Under the pieces are notes generated by a model. The model ran no database searches. It was not told the origin of the DNA and saw only the letters and a program-made list of their open reading frames with translations. Of a DNA stretch of 64,000 nucleotides, positions 28,129 to 36,463 are shown in pieces. Positions within the stretch are counted from its first letter, which is position 1. Every line of letters begins with the position of its first letter. The position numbers were made by a program, and so were the translations under genes. Source of the stretch: Streptomyces drozdowiczii (GTDB lineage: Bacteria; Actinomycetota; Actinomycetes; Streptomycetales; Streptomycetaceae); contig NZ_CP098740.1 in assembly GCF_026167665.1 (NCBI RefSeq), positions 6,386,001 through 6,450,000 on the forward strand, written 5' to 3'.

Positions 28129-28353
28129 CTTGCATATTTACGCAAATTCCTTGCGGGAGCGACCGGCTCCGGGCGCCTGAGGGGATCCGTGGCCAAATGC
28201 CCTTCTTGTCAGGCAAGTTGGCGTGCCCGGGCGGCGCCCGCAAGGCTGCGAACTTCTGCCGGAGTGGTGGACTCCACGTCAATTCTCTGCAACTCTCTGA
28301 CCGCAAAACGCAAAAGGTCATCCCGCCCGTGCAGAAAGTCATGTACGGGCGGG
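28129..28353 (+). promoter_or_regulatory. 329-bp leader/promoter region of the alpha-1,3-glucanase gene
   Basis: The gap 28082-28410 has no gene. It contains CTTGCATATTTACGCAAATT and CTTGCG (28129-28155), a tandem CGCAAAACGCAAAA (28302-28315) framed by TGACC / GGTCA (28298-28320), and a perfect 9-bp inverted repeat CCCGCCCGT / ACGGGCGGG (28322-28330 and 28345-28353). The AT-rich first element and the CGCAAA copies look like binding sites for a LacI-type sugar regulator; the second repeat may be an mRNA hairpin. Confidence 0.5.
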
Positions 28354-28410
28354 GTCGCAGACTGAGCCGCGCCTCGGCCGCCCTGCGCCGAGGCAGCAGA
28401 TCGGGGACAG

Positions 28411-31400
28411 ATGAGAACGCGACGCTGGAGATGGCGGATCCTTTCCGCGACCGTCTCCACCAGCCTGATGATGGTCGCCTGGCCGGCGCTGAACGCCTCG
28501 GCCGCCGGCGGCCCGAACATCGCCGCCGGCCACCGCGCCGCCGCGAGCAGCGGCACATCCGCCGGGAACATCGCCGACGGACAGCAGTCCACCTACTGGG
28601 AGGGGTCGGGCAAGTCCCTGCCCCAGTGGGTACAGAGCGACCTGGGCAAGGTCACCCGCATCGACCAGGTCACGCTGAAGCTCCCCGCCGACTGGTCGGC
28701 CCGCCGCCAGACGCTCTCCCTCCAGGGCAGCGTCGACGGCACCAGCTTCACCACGCTGAAGACCTCGGCCTCCTACTCCTTCGCACCGGGCAGCTCCAAC
28801 AAGGTCACGATCAGCTTCCCGGCCACTCAGGCCCGCTTCGTCCGGGCCGACATCACCGCGAACACCGCGTCCGACAACGGCCAGCTCGCCGAACTGGAGG
28901 TCCGGGCGGCGGCCGAGTCCTCGGTGAACCTCGCCGCCGGGCGCCCGCTCACAGCCAGCAGCAACACCCAGACGTACATCGCGGCCAACGCCAACGACGG
29001 CAACCGGGCCAGCTACTGGGAGAGCCGCAACAACGAGTTCCCGCAGTGGCTCCAGGCCGACCTGGGCTCCTCCGTGCGCGTCGACCGCGTGGTGCTGCGG
29101 CTGCCCGACGGCTGGGAGACCCGCAGCCAGACGCTGAAGATCCAGGGCAGCGCCAACGGCTCCGACTTCACGGACCTGACCCAGGCCAAGGCGTACACCT
29201 TCAGCCCCGGCTCCGAGACGGCGACGATCACCTTCGACGCCACCACCACCCGCTACGTCCGCGTCCTGGTCACCGCCAACAGCGTCCAGCCCGGCGCCCA
29301 GGTCTCCGAGCTGGAGATCTACGGCCCCGAGACCGGCGACACCCAGGCACCGAGCGCCCCGACGCAGCTGGCGTACACCGAACCGGCCACCGGGCAGATC
29401 AAGCTGACCTGGAAGCCCTCGACGGACGACACCGCCGTCACCGGCTACGACATCTACGCCGACAACACCCTGCTCACCAGCGTCGCCGGTGACGTCACCA
29501 CGTACACCGACACCCGCCCGGCCGGCTCCACCGTCTCGTACTACGTACGGGCCAAGGACGCCGCGGGCAACGTCTCGGGCAACAGCAACACCGTCACCCG
29601 CAAGGGGGACTCCGGTGACACCCAGGCGCCCACCGCACCGGCGAACCTGAGCTTCACCGAGCCCGCCTCCGGACAGATCAAGCTGACCTGGACGGCGTCC
29701 ACCGACAACAAGGGCGTCACCGGGTACGACATCTACGCCAACAACGTGCTGCGCAAGACCGTGGCCGGCGATGTCACCACGTACACCGACACCCAGCCCG
29801 CCGGCACCACCGTCTCGTACGTCGTACGGGCCAAGGACGCGGCGGGCAACGTCTCGGGCGACAGCAACACCGTCACCCGCAACGGCTCCACCGGCGCGGC
29901 CTCCAACCTCGCCGTCGGCAAGCCCATCACCGCCTCCTCCGTGGTGCACACCTTCGTCGCGGAGAACGCCAACGACAATCAGCTCTCCACCTACTGGGAG
30001 GGCGCCGGCGGCAGCTACCCCAACACCCTCACGGTGAAGCTGGGCGCCAACGCGGACACCCAGAGCGTCGTCGTGAAGCTCAACCCGGACAGCAGCTGGG
30101 GGGCCAGGACCCAGAACATCCAGGTCCTCGGCCGGGAGCAGAGCGCCTCGTCCTTCACCAGCCTGGTCGCCGCCAAGGACTACGCGTTCAGCCCGGGCAG
30201 CGCCAACACGGTGACGATCCCGGTCGACGCCCGAGTGGCCGACGTCCAGCTGAAGTTCACCTCCAACACCGGCGCGCCCGCCGGGCAGGTCGCGGAGTTC
30301 CAGGTCCTGGGCGCCCCGGCACCCAACCCGAACCTCCAGGTCAGCGCAGTGACGGCGAGCCCGGCCGCACCCGTCGAGTCGGACCCGGTCACGCTCACCG
30401 CGACGGTGCGCAACACCGGCGCCGTCGCCGCCCCGGCCGGCAAGCTCGAATTCCGGCTCGGCGGCACCAAGGTCGCGACCGCCAACGTGGGTGCGCTCGC
30501 CGCCGGGGCCTCCGCGCAGGTCAGCGCGAACATCGGGGCGCGGGGCGCGGGCACGTACACGCTGAGCGCGGTCGCCGACCCGGACAACCAGATCATCGAG
30601 CAGAACGAGACCGACAACACCTACACCAGCGCCTCCGGCCTGGTCGTGAAGCCGGTCGCCAGCTCCGACCTGGTGCCCACCGCGGTCACCACCTCGCCCT
30701 CGGCACCGGCCCAGGGCGACAACGTCACCTTCTCCGTCGCCATCCGGAACCAGGGCACGGTCGCCTCCGCCTCGGGCGGTCACGCCGTCACCGTCACCCT
30801 GCTCGACTCCAAGGGCGCCACGGTGAAGACCCTCACCGGCAGCTACAACGGCTCGATCGCCGCGGGCGCCACCAGCTCCCCGGTGAACCTGGGCTCCTGG
30901 ACGGCGGCCAACGGCTCGTACACCGTGAAGACGGTCGTCGCGGACGACGCCGAGGAACTGCCGGTCAAGCGCGAGAACAACACCGTCAGCAGCTCCTTCT
31001 TCGTCGGGCGCGGCGCCAACATGCCGTACGACACCTACGAGGCGGAGGACGGCGTCACCGGCGGCGGCGCCAAGGTCGTCGGGCCGAACAGGACCGTCGG
31101 CGACATCGCGGGCGAGGCGTCGGGCCGCAAGGCGGTCACGCTGAACAGCACCGGAAACTACGTCGAGTTCACCACCCGGGCCAGCACCAACACCCTGGTG
31201 ACCCGCTACTCCATCCCGGACTCCGCGGGCGGCGGCGGCATCGACTCCACGCTCAACGTCTACGTGGACGGCACCTTCCTCAAGACGATCGACCTCACCT
31301 CGAAGTACGCCTGGCTGTACGGCGCCGAGACCGGCCCCGGCAACTCCCCGGGCTCCGGTTCACCCCGGCACATCTACGACGAGGCCAACGTGATGCTGGG

Positions 31401-32688
31401 CAGGACCGTCCCGGCGGGCAGCAAGATCCGGCTCCAGAAGGACACGGCGAACACCAGCACCTACGCGATCGACTTCGTCAGCCTGGAGCAGGCCGCCCAG
31501 ATCGCCAACCCGGACCCGGCCGCCTACGCCGTTCCGGCCGGCTTCACCCATCAGGACGTCCAGAACGCCCTGGACAAGGTGCGCATGGACACCACGGGCA
31601 AGCTGGTGGGCGTCTACCTGCCCGCGGGCGACTACCAGACCGCGAGCAAGTTCCAGGTGTACGGCAAGGCCGTCAAGGTGATCGGTGCGGGGCCCTGGTA
31701 CACCAGGTTCCACGCGCCCTCGACCCAGGAGAACACCGACATCGGCTTCCGGGCCGAGGCGAGCGCCAAGGGCTCGACGTTCGCGAACTTCGCGTACTTC
31801 GGGAACTACACCTCGCGCATCGACGGACCGGGCAAGGTGTTCGACTTCTCCAACGTGTCGGACATGGTCATCGACAACATCTGGAACGAGCACACGGTGT
31901 GCCTCTACTGGGGTGCCAACACCGACAACATCACCATCAAGAACTCCCGTATCCGGGACACGTTCGCCGACGGCATCAACATGACCAACGGCTCGACCGA
32001 CAACCACGTCGTCAACAACGAGTCGCGGGCCACCGGTGACGACAGCTTCGCGCTGTTCTCGGCGATCGACGCCGGCGGCGCGGACATGAAGAACAACGTC
32101 TACGAGAACCTCACCTCGCTCCTGACCTGGCGCGCGGCCGGTGTGGCCGTCTACGGCGGCTACGACAACACCTTCCGCAACATCCGCATCGCGGACACCC
32201 TGGTGTACTCGGGGATCACGGTCAGCTCGCTCGACTTCGGCTACCCGATGAACGGCTTCGGGACCGGCCCGACGACGGTCGAGAACGTCTCCGTGGTCCG
32301 CTCCGGCGGCCATTTCTGGGGCACCCAGACCTTCCCCGGCATCTGGCTGTTCTCCGCCTCCAAGGTCTTCCAGGGCATCCGGATCAACCACGTCGACATC
32401 GTCGACCCGACGTACAGCGGCATCATGTTCCAGACCAACTACGTGGGAGGCCAGCCGCAGTTCCCGATCAAGGACACCATCCTGACCGACATCTCGATCT
32501 CCGGCGCCCACAAGAGCGGCGACGCCTTCGACGCCAAGTCCGGCTTCGGGCTGTGGGCCAACGAGATGCCCGAGGCCGGCCAGGGACCCGCCGTCGGTGA
32601 GGTCACCTTCAACGGGCTCAGGTTCAGCGACAACGCCCAGGACGTGAAGAACACGACGTCCACCATGAAGATCAACATCAACCCGTAG
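28411..32688 (+). CDS. secreted multidomain alpha-1,3-glucanase (GH87, mutanase/mycodextranase type)
   Basis: 1425 residues with a signal peptide (about 1-32). Domains in order: discoidin/F5-8C (about 36-165), discoidin (170-307), FnIII (311-400), FnIII (404-492), discoidin (497-635), CARDB (640-745), CARDB (751-865), a CBM6-like domain (871-1030; TYEAEDGVTGGGAKVVG) and a right-handed beta-helix GH87 catalytic domain (about 1035-1425). Three aspartates, Asp1187 (FADGIN) and Asp1210-Asp1211 (TGDDSF), have the same spacing as the catalytic Asp trio I recall from Paenibacillus AglFH1. It cuts alpha-1,3-glucan of fungal walls or biofilms to nigero-oligosaccharides outside the cell. The ATG follows GGGGACAG. 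The importer and alpha-glucosidase genes follow. Confidence 0.88.
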   Translation: MRTRRWRWRILSATVSTSLMMVAWPALNASAAGGPNIAAGHRAAASSGTSAGNIADGQQSTYWEGSGKSLPQWVQSDLGKVTRIDQVTLKLPADWSARRQTLSLQGSVDGTSFTTLKTSASYSFAPGSSNKVTISFPATQARFVRADITANTASDNGQLAELEVRAAAESSVNLAAGRPLTASSNTQTYIAANANDGNRASYWESRNNEFPQWLQADLGSSVRVDRVVLRLPDGWETRSQTLKIQGSANGSDFTDLTQAKAYTFSPGSETATITFDATTTRYVRVLVTANSVQPGAQVSELEIYGPETGDTQAPSAPTQLAYTEPATGQIKLTWKPSTDDTAVTGYDIYADNTLLTSVAGDVTTYTDTRPAGSTVSYYVRAKDAAGNVSGNSNTVTRKGDSGDTQAPTAPANLSFTEPASGQIKLTWTASTDNKGVTGYDIYANNVLRKTVAGDVTTYTDTQPAGTTVSYVVRAKDAAGNVSGDSNTVTRNGSTGAASNLAVGKPITASSVVHTFVAENANDNQLSTYWEGAGGSYPNTLTVKLGANADTQSVVVKLNPDSSWGARTQNIQVLGREQSASSFTSLVAAKDYAFSPGSANTVTIPVDARVADVQLKFTSNTGAPAGQVAEFQVLGAPAPNPNLQVSAVTASPAAPVESDPVTLTATVRNTGAVAAPAGKLEFRLGGTKVATANVGALAAGASAQVSANIGARGAGTYTLSAVADPDNQIIEQNETDNTYTSASGLVVKPVASSDLVPTAVTTSPSAPAQGDNVTFSVAIRNQGTVASASGGHAVTVTLLDSKGATVKTLTGSYNGSIAAGATSSPVNLGSWTAANGSYTVKTVVADDAEELPVKRENNTVSSSFFVGRGANMPYDTYEAEDGVTGGGAKVVGPNRTVGDIAGEASGRKAVTLNSTGNYVEFTTRASTNTLVTRYSIPDSAGGGGIDSTLNVYVDGTFLKTIDLTSKYAWLYGAETGPGNSPGSGSPRHIYDEANVMLGRTVPAGSKIRLQKDTANTSTYAIDFVSLEQAAQIANPDPAAYAVPAGFTHQDVQNALDKVRMDTTGKLVGVYLPAGDYQTASKFQVYGKAVKVIGAGPWYTRFHAPSTQENTDIGFRAEASAKGSTFANFAYFGNYTSRIDGPGKVFDFSNVSDMVIDNIWNEHTVCLYWGANTDNITIKNSRIRDTFADGINMTNGSTDNHVVNNESRATGDDSFALFSAIDAGGADMKNNVYENLTSLLTWRAAGVAVYGGYDNTFRNIRIADTLVYSGITVSSLDFGYPMNGFGTGPTTVENVSVVRSGGHFWGTQTFPGIWLFSASKVFQGIRINHVDIVDPTYSGIMFQTNYVGGQPQFPIKDTILTDISISGAHKSGDAFDAKSGFGLWANEMPEAGQGPAVGEVTFNGLRFSDNAQDVKNTTSTMKININP
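29338..29886 (+). repeat. tandem duplication of a fibronectin type III coding unit
   Basis: Two units of 279 bp (29338-29616 and from 29617) encode near-identical FnIII domains: DTQAPSAP.../DTQAPTAP..., GQIKLTW, VTGYDIYA, VAGDVTTYTDT and VRAKDAAGNVSG occur in both. The high nucleotide similarity indicates recent duplication or gene conversion. Confidence 0.8.
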
Positions 32689-32703
32689 CAACCACCGCAC
32701 ACA

Positions 32704-32735
32704 GGGGCGTCGTCCGGTCCGCCGGGCGGCGCCCC
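32704..32735 (+). terminator. hairpin terminator after the GH87 gene
   Basis: A 13-bp stem with two G-U pairs (arms GGGGCGTCGTCCG and CGGGCGGCGCCCC) and a 6-base loop, 16 bp after the stop codon. It separates the glucanase transcript from the importer operon. Confidence 0.65.
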
Positions 32736-32786
32736 GTGCTGCACTCGCGCCGGATTCCGCATGCGGCGTACCGATGGCTGTCAAAC

Positions 32787-32816
32787 TTTTACGAAAACTG
32801 CGCGAGATATTGCGTT
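32787..32816 (+). promoter_or_regulatory. AT-rich candidate operator/promoter of the importer operon
   Basis: CTTTTACGAAAACTGCG followed by ATATTGCG is the only AT-rich stretch of the 214-bp gap before the binding-protein gene. The TTTACG(C)AAA core is shared with 28137-28146 upstream of the glucanase gene, suggesting one regulator for both. Confidence 0.4.
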
Positions 32817-32902
32817 CACATGTCGACGCTGGTTGAGTGTGCCTCGCCCCGGCAGTCAGTCGGCCGAGGGCCATCCACGCTCATGCCCGAAGGGGACCAT
32901 CG

Positions 32903-34327
32903 ATGAGAAGTGCTGGGTTGCGCCGCACACGCCGTATCAGCCGTGCCTCCGCGGCTGCCCTTGTCACCGCACTTGCGCTGACCTCGCTCGCGTCCTGCGG
33001 CACGAGCAGCAGCAAGGACGACGACTCGAGCAGTTCGTCCAAGGGTTCGTCCGACCCCTCGGCTCCGCTGGACCCGAAGACCAAGGTGACGATCTCCATC
33101 GACTGCATGCCGCCGGCCGCCAAGGCCGCGGAGCTGCGGGAGTGGAAGGAGGACATCAAGACGTTCAACGAGAAGTACCCGAACGTCACGATCAACGGCA
33201 AGTCCACCCCGGGCCAGTGCAACGAGCCGCCCCGCTTCACCGCCATGCTGAAGGGCAAGTCGCAGCCCGACGTCTTCTACGCCTACTTCAGCGACCTCCA
33301 GCAGGTCCTGGACAACGACGGCGCCGAGGACATCTCCGCGTACGTCAACGACAAGACCGTGCCCGCGCTGAAGGACATCCAGCCGCAGGTCGTCGACGTG
33401 GCCCGCAAGGACGGCAAGCTCTACGGCCTGCCGACCAGCAACTACACCATGGGCCTGATGATCAACCGGAAGCTGTTCAAGCAGGCCGGTCTCGACCCGA
33501 ACACCCCGCCCGCCACCTGGGACGAGGTGCGCGCCGCCGCCAAGAAGATCGCGGGCCTCGGCAAGGGCATCTCCGGCTACGGCGAGTACAGCGCCGGCAA
33601 CAACGGCGGCTGGCACTTCGCCGCCACGCAGTTCGGCCTCGGCGGGGAGATAGTCGACGCCTCCGGCAAGAAGGCCGCCTTCAACAACGAGACCGGCAAG
33701 CAGGTCCTCCAGCAGCTGCACGACATGCGCTGGGAGGACGACAGCATGGGCAAGACCCAGCTGCTCAAGTGGGGCGACCTCCAGAAGCAGATCGCCAGCG
33801 ACAAGCTCGGCATGTTCCTCGCCGCCCCCGACGACATCGCCTACATGGTGCAGCAGCTCGGCGCCTCGTACGAGACCTTCGGCCTGGGCCCGATCCCCGG
33901 CGCCAAGGGCACCCTCTTCGGCGGCAACAACTACCTGATCAAGAAGGGCAGCTCGCCCGACCAGATCAAGGCCGCCATCGCCTGGCTCAACTTCAAGAAC
34001 CTAACCCCCGGCAAGGGCCAGTTCGACTGGGCCCGCACCAAGGCCGACAAGCTCCCCGTCGGACTGCCGCAGCCGAACTTCTTCCTCGGCGAGAGCAAGA
34101 CCAAGGACGACGCCGCACGCGCCCAGAACGCGACGATGCCCGTCGAGAACTTCAAGGCCTTCATGGACAACCCCGTCCCCGGCAAGGCCGAGCCCCCGAA
34201 GGCCCAGGAGATCTACAAGATCCTCGACAACGCCATGTCGGGCGTCCTGACCAACAAGAACGCCGACATCGACAAGCTGCTCTCCACCGCCGAGCAGCAG
34301 GTCAACCAGGTTCTGGCGAACCAGTAA
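32903..34327 (+). CDS. sugar ABC transporter solute-binding lipoprotein (CUT1, MalE-like)
   Basis: 474 residues. A lipoprotein signal ends at LASC (Cys32), followed by a Ser/Asp/Lys-rich linker to about residue 60. The body is a family-1 extracellular binding protein: FNEKYPNVTINGK, SQPDVFYAYFSDLQQ, KLYGLPTSNYTMGLMINRKLFKQAG and FLAAPDDIAYMVQQLG. It captures the oligosaccharide on the outer membrane face and hands it to the two permeases encoded next. The ATG at 32903 follows GAAGGGGACC. The context (GH87 upstream, GH13 downstream) suggests nigero- or other alpha-gluco-oligosaccharides as ligand. A strong hairpin directly after the stop would favour its expression over the permeases. Confidence 0.93.
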   Translation: MRSAGLRRTRRISRASAAALVTALALTSLASCGTSSSKDDDSSSSSKGSSDPSAPLDPKTKVTISIDCMPPAAKAAELREWKEDIKTFNEKYPNVTINGKSTPGQCNEPPRFTAMLKGKSQPDVFYAYFSDLQQVLDNDGAEDISAYVNDKTVPALKDIQPQVVDVARKDGKLYGLPTSNYTMGLMINRKLFKQAGLDPNTPPATWDEVRAAAKKIAGLGKGISGYGEYSAGNNGGWHFAATQFGLGGEIVDASGKKAAFNNETGKQVLQQLHDMRWEDDSMGKTQLLKWGDLQKQIASDKLGMFLAAPDDIAYMVQQLGASYETFGLGPIPGAKGTLFGGNNYLIKKGSSPDQIKAAIAWLNFKNLTPGKGQFDWARTKADKLPVGLPQPNFFLGESKTKDDAARAQNATMPVENFKAFMDNPVPGKAEPPKAQEIYKILDNAMSGVLTNKNADIDKLLSTAEQQVNQVLANQ

Positions 34328-34334
34328 CGGACGC

Positions 34335-34365
34335 GCGGGGCCGGGTCACGCGGACCCGGCCCCGC
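34335..34365 (+). terminator. intra-operon hairpin between the binding protein and permease genes
   Basis: A perfect 13-bp stem, GCGGGGCCGGGTC / GACCCGGCCCCGC, with a 5-base loop starts 8 bp after the stop of the binding-protein gene. It lacks a U-tract. It probably acts as a partial terminator or 3' mRNA stabiliser, as described for malE-malF type gaps. Confidence 0.75.
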
Positions 34366-34418
34366 ATCCGGACCCCGTCCGCTACGCGCTCGTCGTACAC
34401 CGGCACCGAGGAGACACC

Positions 34419-35378
34419 ATGTCGGCCCCAACCCTGTCCCCCCGCAAGGCGACCCGGCCTCGCCCAGGACACCGAAGCTCCGCCCGCCCGGACTCCGCCC
34501 GCGAGGAGTTCCTGCGCGCCCTGCGCCGCAACATCTCAGCGCACGGCTTCCTGATCGGAGCGGTGCTCTGCTTCTCCCTCTTCTCCTGGTATCCGATGGT
34601 CCGGGAATTCATCCTGGCCTTCCAGAAGAACGAGGACGGCACCACCACCTGGGCCGGCTGGTCCAACCTCACGTACGTCTTCAACGACCCGGCCTTCTGG
34701 CAGGCATGGCGCAACACCCTGCTGTTCACCGTCCTCGCCCTGCTCCTCGGCTTCGTCGTCCCGTTCGCCGTCGCCGTCGTGCTCAACGAGTTCCGGCACG
34801 GCCAGGGCTACCTGCGGCTGCTCGTCTACCTCCCCGTGATGCTGCCGCCGGTCGCCTCGGTCCTGCTCTTCAAGTACTTCTACGACCCCGGCTACGGGCT
34901 CTTCAACCGCATCCTGGGCATCTTCCACCTGCCCGAACAGCAGTGGCTCCAGGACACCAGCACCTCGATGCTCTCCGTCGTCATCGCGGCGACCTGGATG
35001 AACATGGGCGGCGCCACCCTCATCTACCTCGCCGCGCTCCAGGGCATCCCCGGCGAGCTGTACGAGGCCGCCGAGCTCGACGGCGCCGGGCTGCTGCGGA
35101 AGATCTGGCACGTCACCATCCCGCAGACCCGCCTCATCCTCTCGCTCCTGCTGCTCATGCAGATCATCGCGACGATGCAGGTCTTCACCGAGCCCTTCCT
35201 GCTCACCAACGGCGCCGGACCCGAGGGCTCCACCACCACCGTCGTCTACCTCATCTACCAGTACGCCTTCAACTTCAACAACTACGGCAGCGCGGCGGCA
35301 CTCGGCCTCGTCCTGCTCGTCGTCCTCGCGGGATTCTCCGCGGTGTACGTACGGCTGAGCCGCAGCAGCGAAGACTAG
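34419..35378 (+). CDS. sugar ABC transporter permease (MalF-like)
   Basis: 319 residues with six transmembrane helices (first about 42-62). The EAA loop that contacts the ATPase is EAAELDGAGLLRKIWHVTIPQ (about 205-225). The N-terminal 35 residues are basic and cytoplasmic. With the next permease it forms the membrane channel of a CUT1 importer. No ATPase gene is nearby; in Streptomyces CUT1 systems commonly share MsiK. The ATG at 34419 follows GAGGAGA. Confidence 0.94.
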   Translation: MSAPTLSPRKATRPRPGHRSSARPDSAREEFLRALRRNISAHGFLIGAVLCFSLFSWYPMVREFILAFQKNEDGTTTWAGWSNLTYVFNDPAFWQAWRNTLLFTVLALLLGFVVPFAVAVVLNEFRHGQGYLRLLVYLPVMLPPVASVLLFKYFYDPGYGLFNRILGIFHLPEQQWLQDTSTSMLSVVIAATWMNMGGATLIYLAALQGIPGELYEAAELDGAGLLRKIWHVTIPQTRLILSLLLLMQIIATMQVFTEPFLLTNGAGPEGSTTTVVYLIYQYAFNFNNYGSAAALGLVLLVVLAGFSAVYVRLSRSSED

Positions 35379-35394
35379 GACGGGAGCCAAGACC

Positions 35395-36354
35395 ATGGCA
35401 TCGAACACGCTTGTCTCCCGGCGCGGGAGCACTCCACGCAAGTCCGCACGCCGCACGTCCGACGGCGGCGCCGAACGGGCCCGCCAGCGCACCCTGATCT
35501 CACCGGCCCAGCTCGGCCGGCCGCGCGGCAAGGCCGTCTACTGGATCGTCTTCGGCCTGGTGATGGTCCTGTTCACGGCGGTCTTCCTCGGCCCGCTCTA
35601 CTGGATGGTCACCGGCGGCCTGAAGACCACCCAGGAAGTGGTGCAGAGCCCGCCCACGGCCTTCCCCAGCTCCCTCCACACCGAGAACTACAGCCAGGCA
35701 TGGACGGTCATGGACCTGTCCAAGCTGCTGTTCAACACCCTGTACTACGCCTTCGGGGCACTCGCCTTCCAGCTGATCTTCGACGTCGCCGCCGCCTACT
35801 CGCTGTCCAAGCTGCGGCCGATCTTCGGCAAGGTCATCCTCGGCATGATGTTGGCCACCCTGATGATCCCGGCCACCGTGCTCGTCGTCCCGCAGTACCT
35901 CACGGTCCTGGACGTGCCCCTGGTCCAGCGCAACCTGGTCAACTCGCCCTGGGCGATCTGGCTGCCGTCGGTCACCAACGCCTTCAACATCTTCCTGCTG
36001 AAGCGGTTCTTCGACTCCATCCCGGGCGAACTCCTCGACGCCGCGGCCATGGACGGCGCCTCACCCCTGCGCACCCTGCGCTCGATCATCCTGCCCATCT
36101 CCCGGCCGATCCTCGGGGTCGTCTCCATCTTCGCCGTCGTCGGCGTGTGGAAGGACTTCCTCTGGCCGATGCTCACGCTGCCCGACCCGAACAAGCAGAC
36201 CCTCAACGTGGGCATCTACTCACTGGCCAGCGGCGTCCCCGAGAACGTCCTGATCGCCGCGCTCACCATCGCGTCGATCCCGACGCTGCTGATCTTCCTG
36301 CTCTTCCAGCGCAACATCATGAGCGGTCTCACCGCGGGCGGCCTCAAGGGCTGA
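35395..36354 (+). CDS. sugar ABC transporter permease (MalG-like)
   Basis: 319 residues, six transmembrane helices, with a long basic N-terminus (about 1-50). The EAA loop reads DAAAMDGASPLRTLRSIILPI (about 218-238), and the C-terminus FQRNIMSGLTAGGLKG is the classic MalG ending that sits in the channel. It starts 17 bp after the previous permease, with a GGGAGCC site, so they are one operon. It pairs with the MalF-like subunit. Confidence 0.95.
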   Translation: MASNTLVSRRGSTPRKSARRTSDGGAERARQRTLISPAQLGRPRGKAVYWIVFGLVMVLFTAVFLGPLYWMVTGGLKTTQEVVQSPPTAFPSSLHTENYSQAWTVMDLSKLLFNTLYYAFGALAFQLIFDVAAAYSLSKLRPIFGKVILGMMLATLMIPATVLVVPQYLTVLDVPLVQRNLVNSPWAIWLPSVTNAFNIFLLKRFFDSIPGELLDAAAMDGASPLRTLRSIILPISRPILGVVSIFAVVGVWKDFLWPMLTLPDPNKQTLNVGIYSLASGVPENVLIAALTIASIPTLLIFLLFQRNIMSGLTAGGLKG

Positions 36355-36386
36355 CGCCCGCTCCCCGGAACCGCCTTCCCCTCAGC

Positions 36387-36439
36387 ACTCCGCCGCCGGC
36401 TCTTCCATCCTGCCCCGCTTACCGGGCCGGCGGCGGAGT
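36387..36439 (+). terminator. intra-operon hairpin between the permease and alpha-glucosidase genes
   Basis: A perfect 13-bp stem, ACTCCGCCGCCGG / CCGGCGGCGGAGT, with a 27-base loop lies in the 109-bp gap before the GH13 gene, ending 25 bp before its start. It may attenuate transcription of the enzyme gene or stabilise the permease mRNA. Confidence 0.6.
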
Positions 36440-36463
36440 CCCACCTGCCCGAAAGGAACGTCC

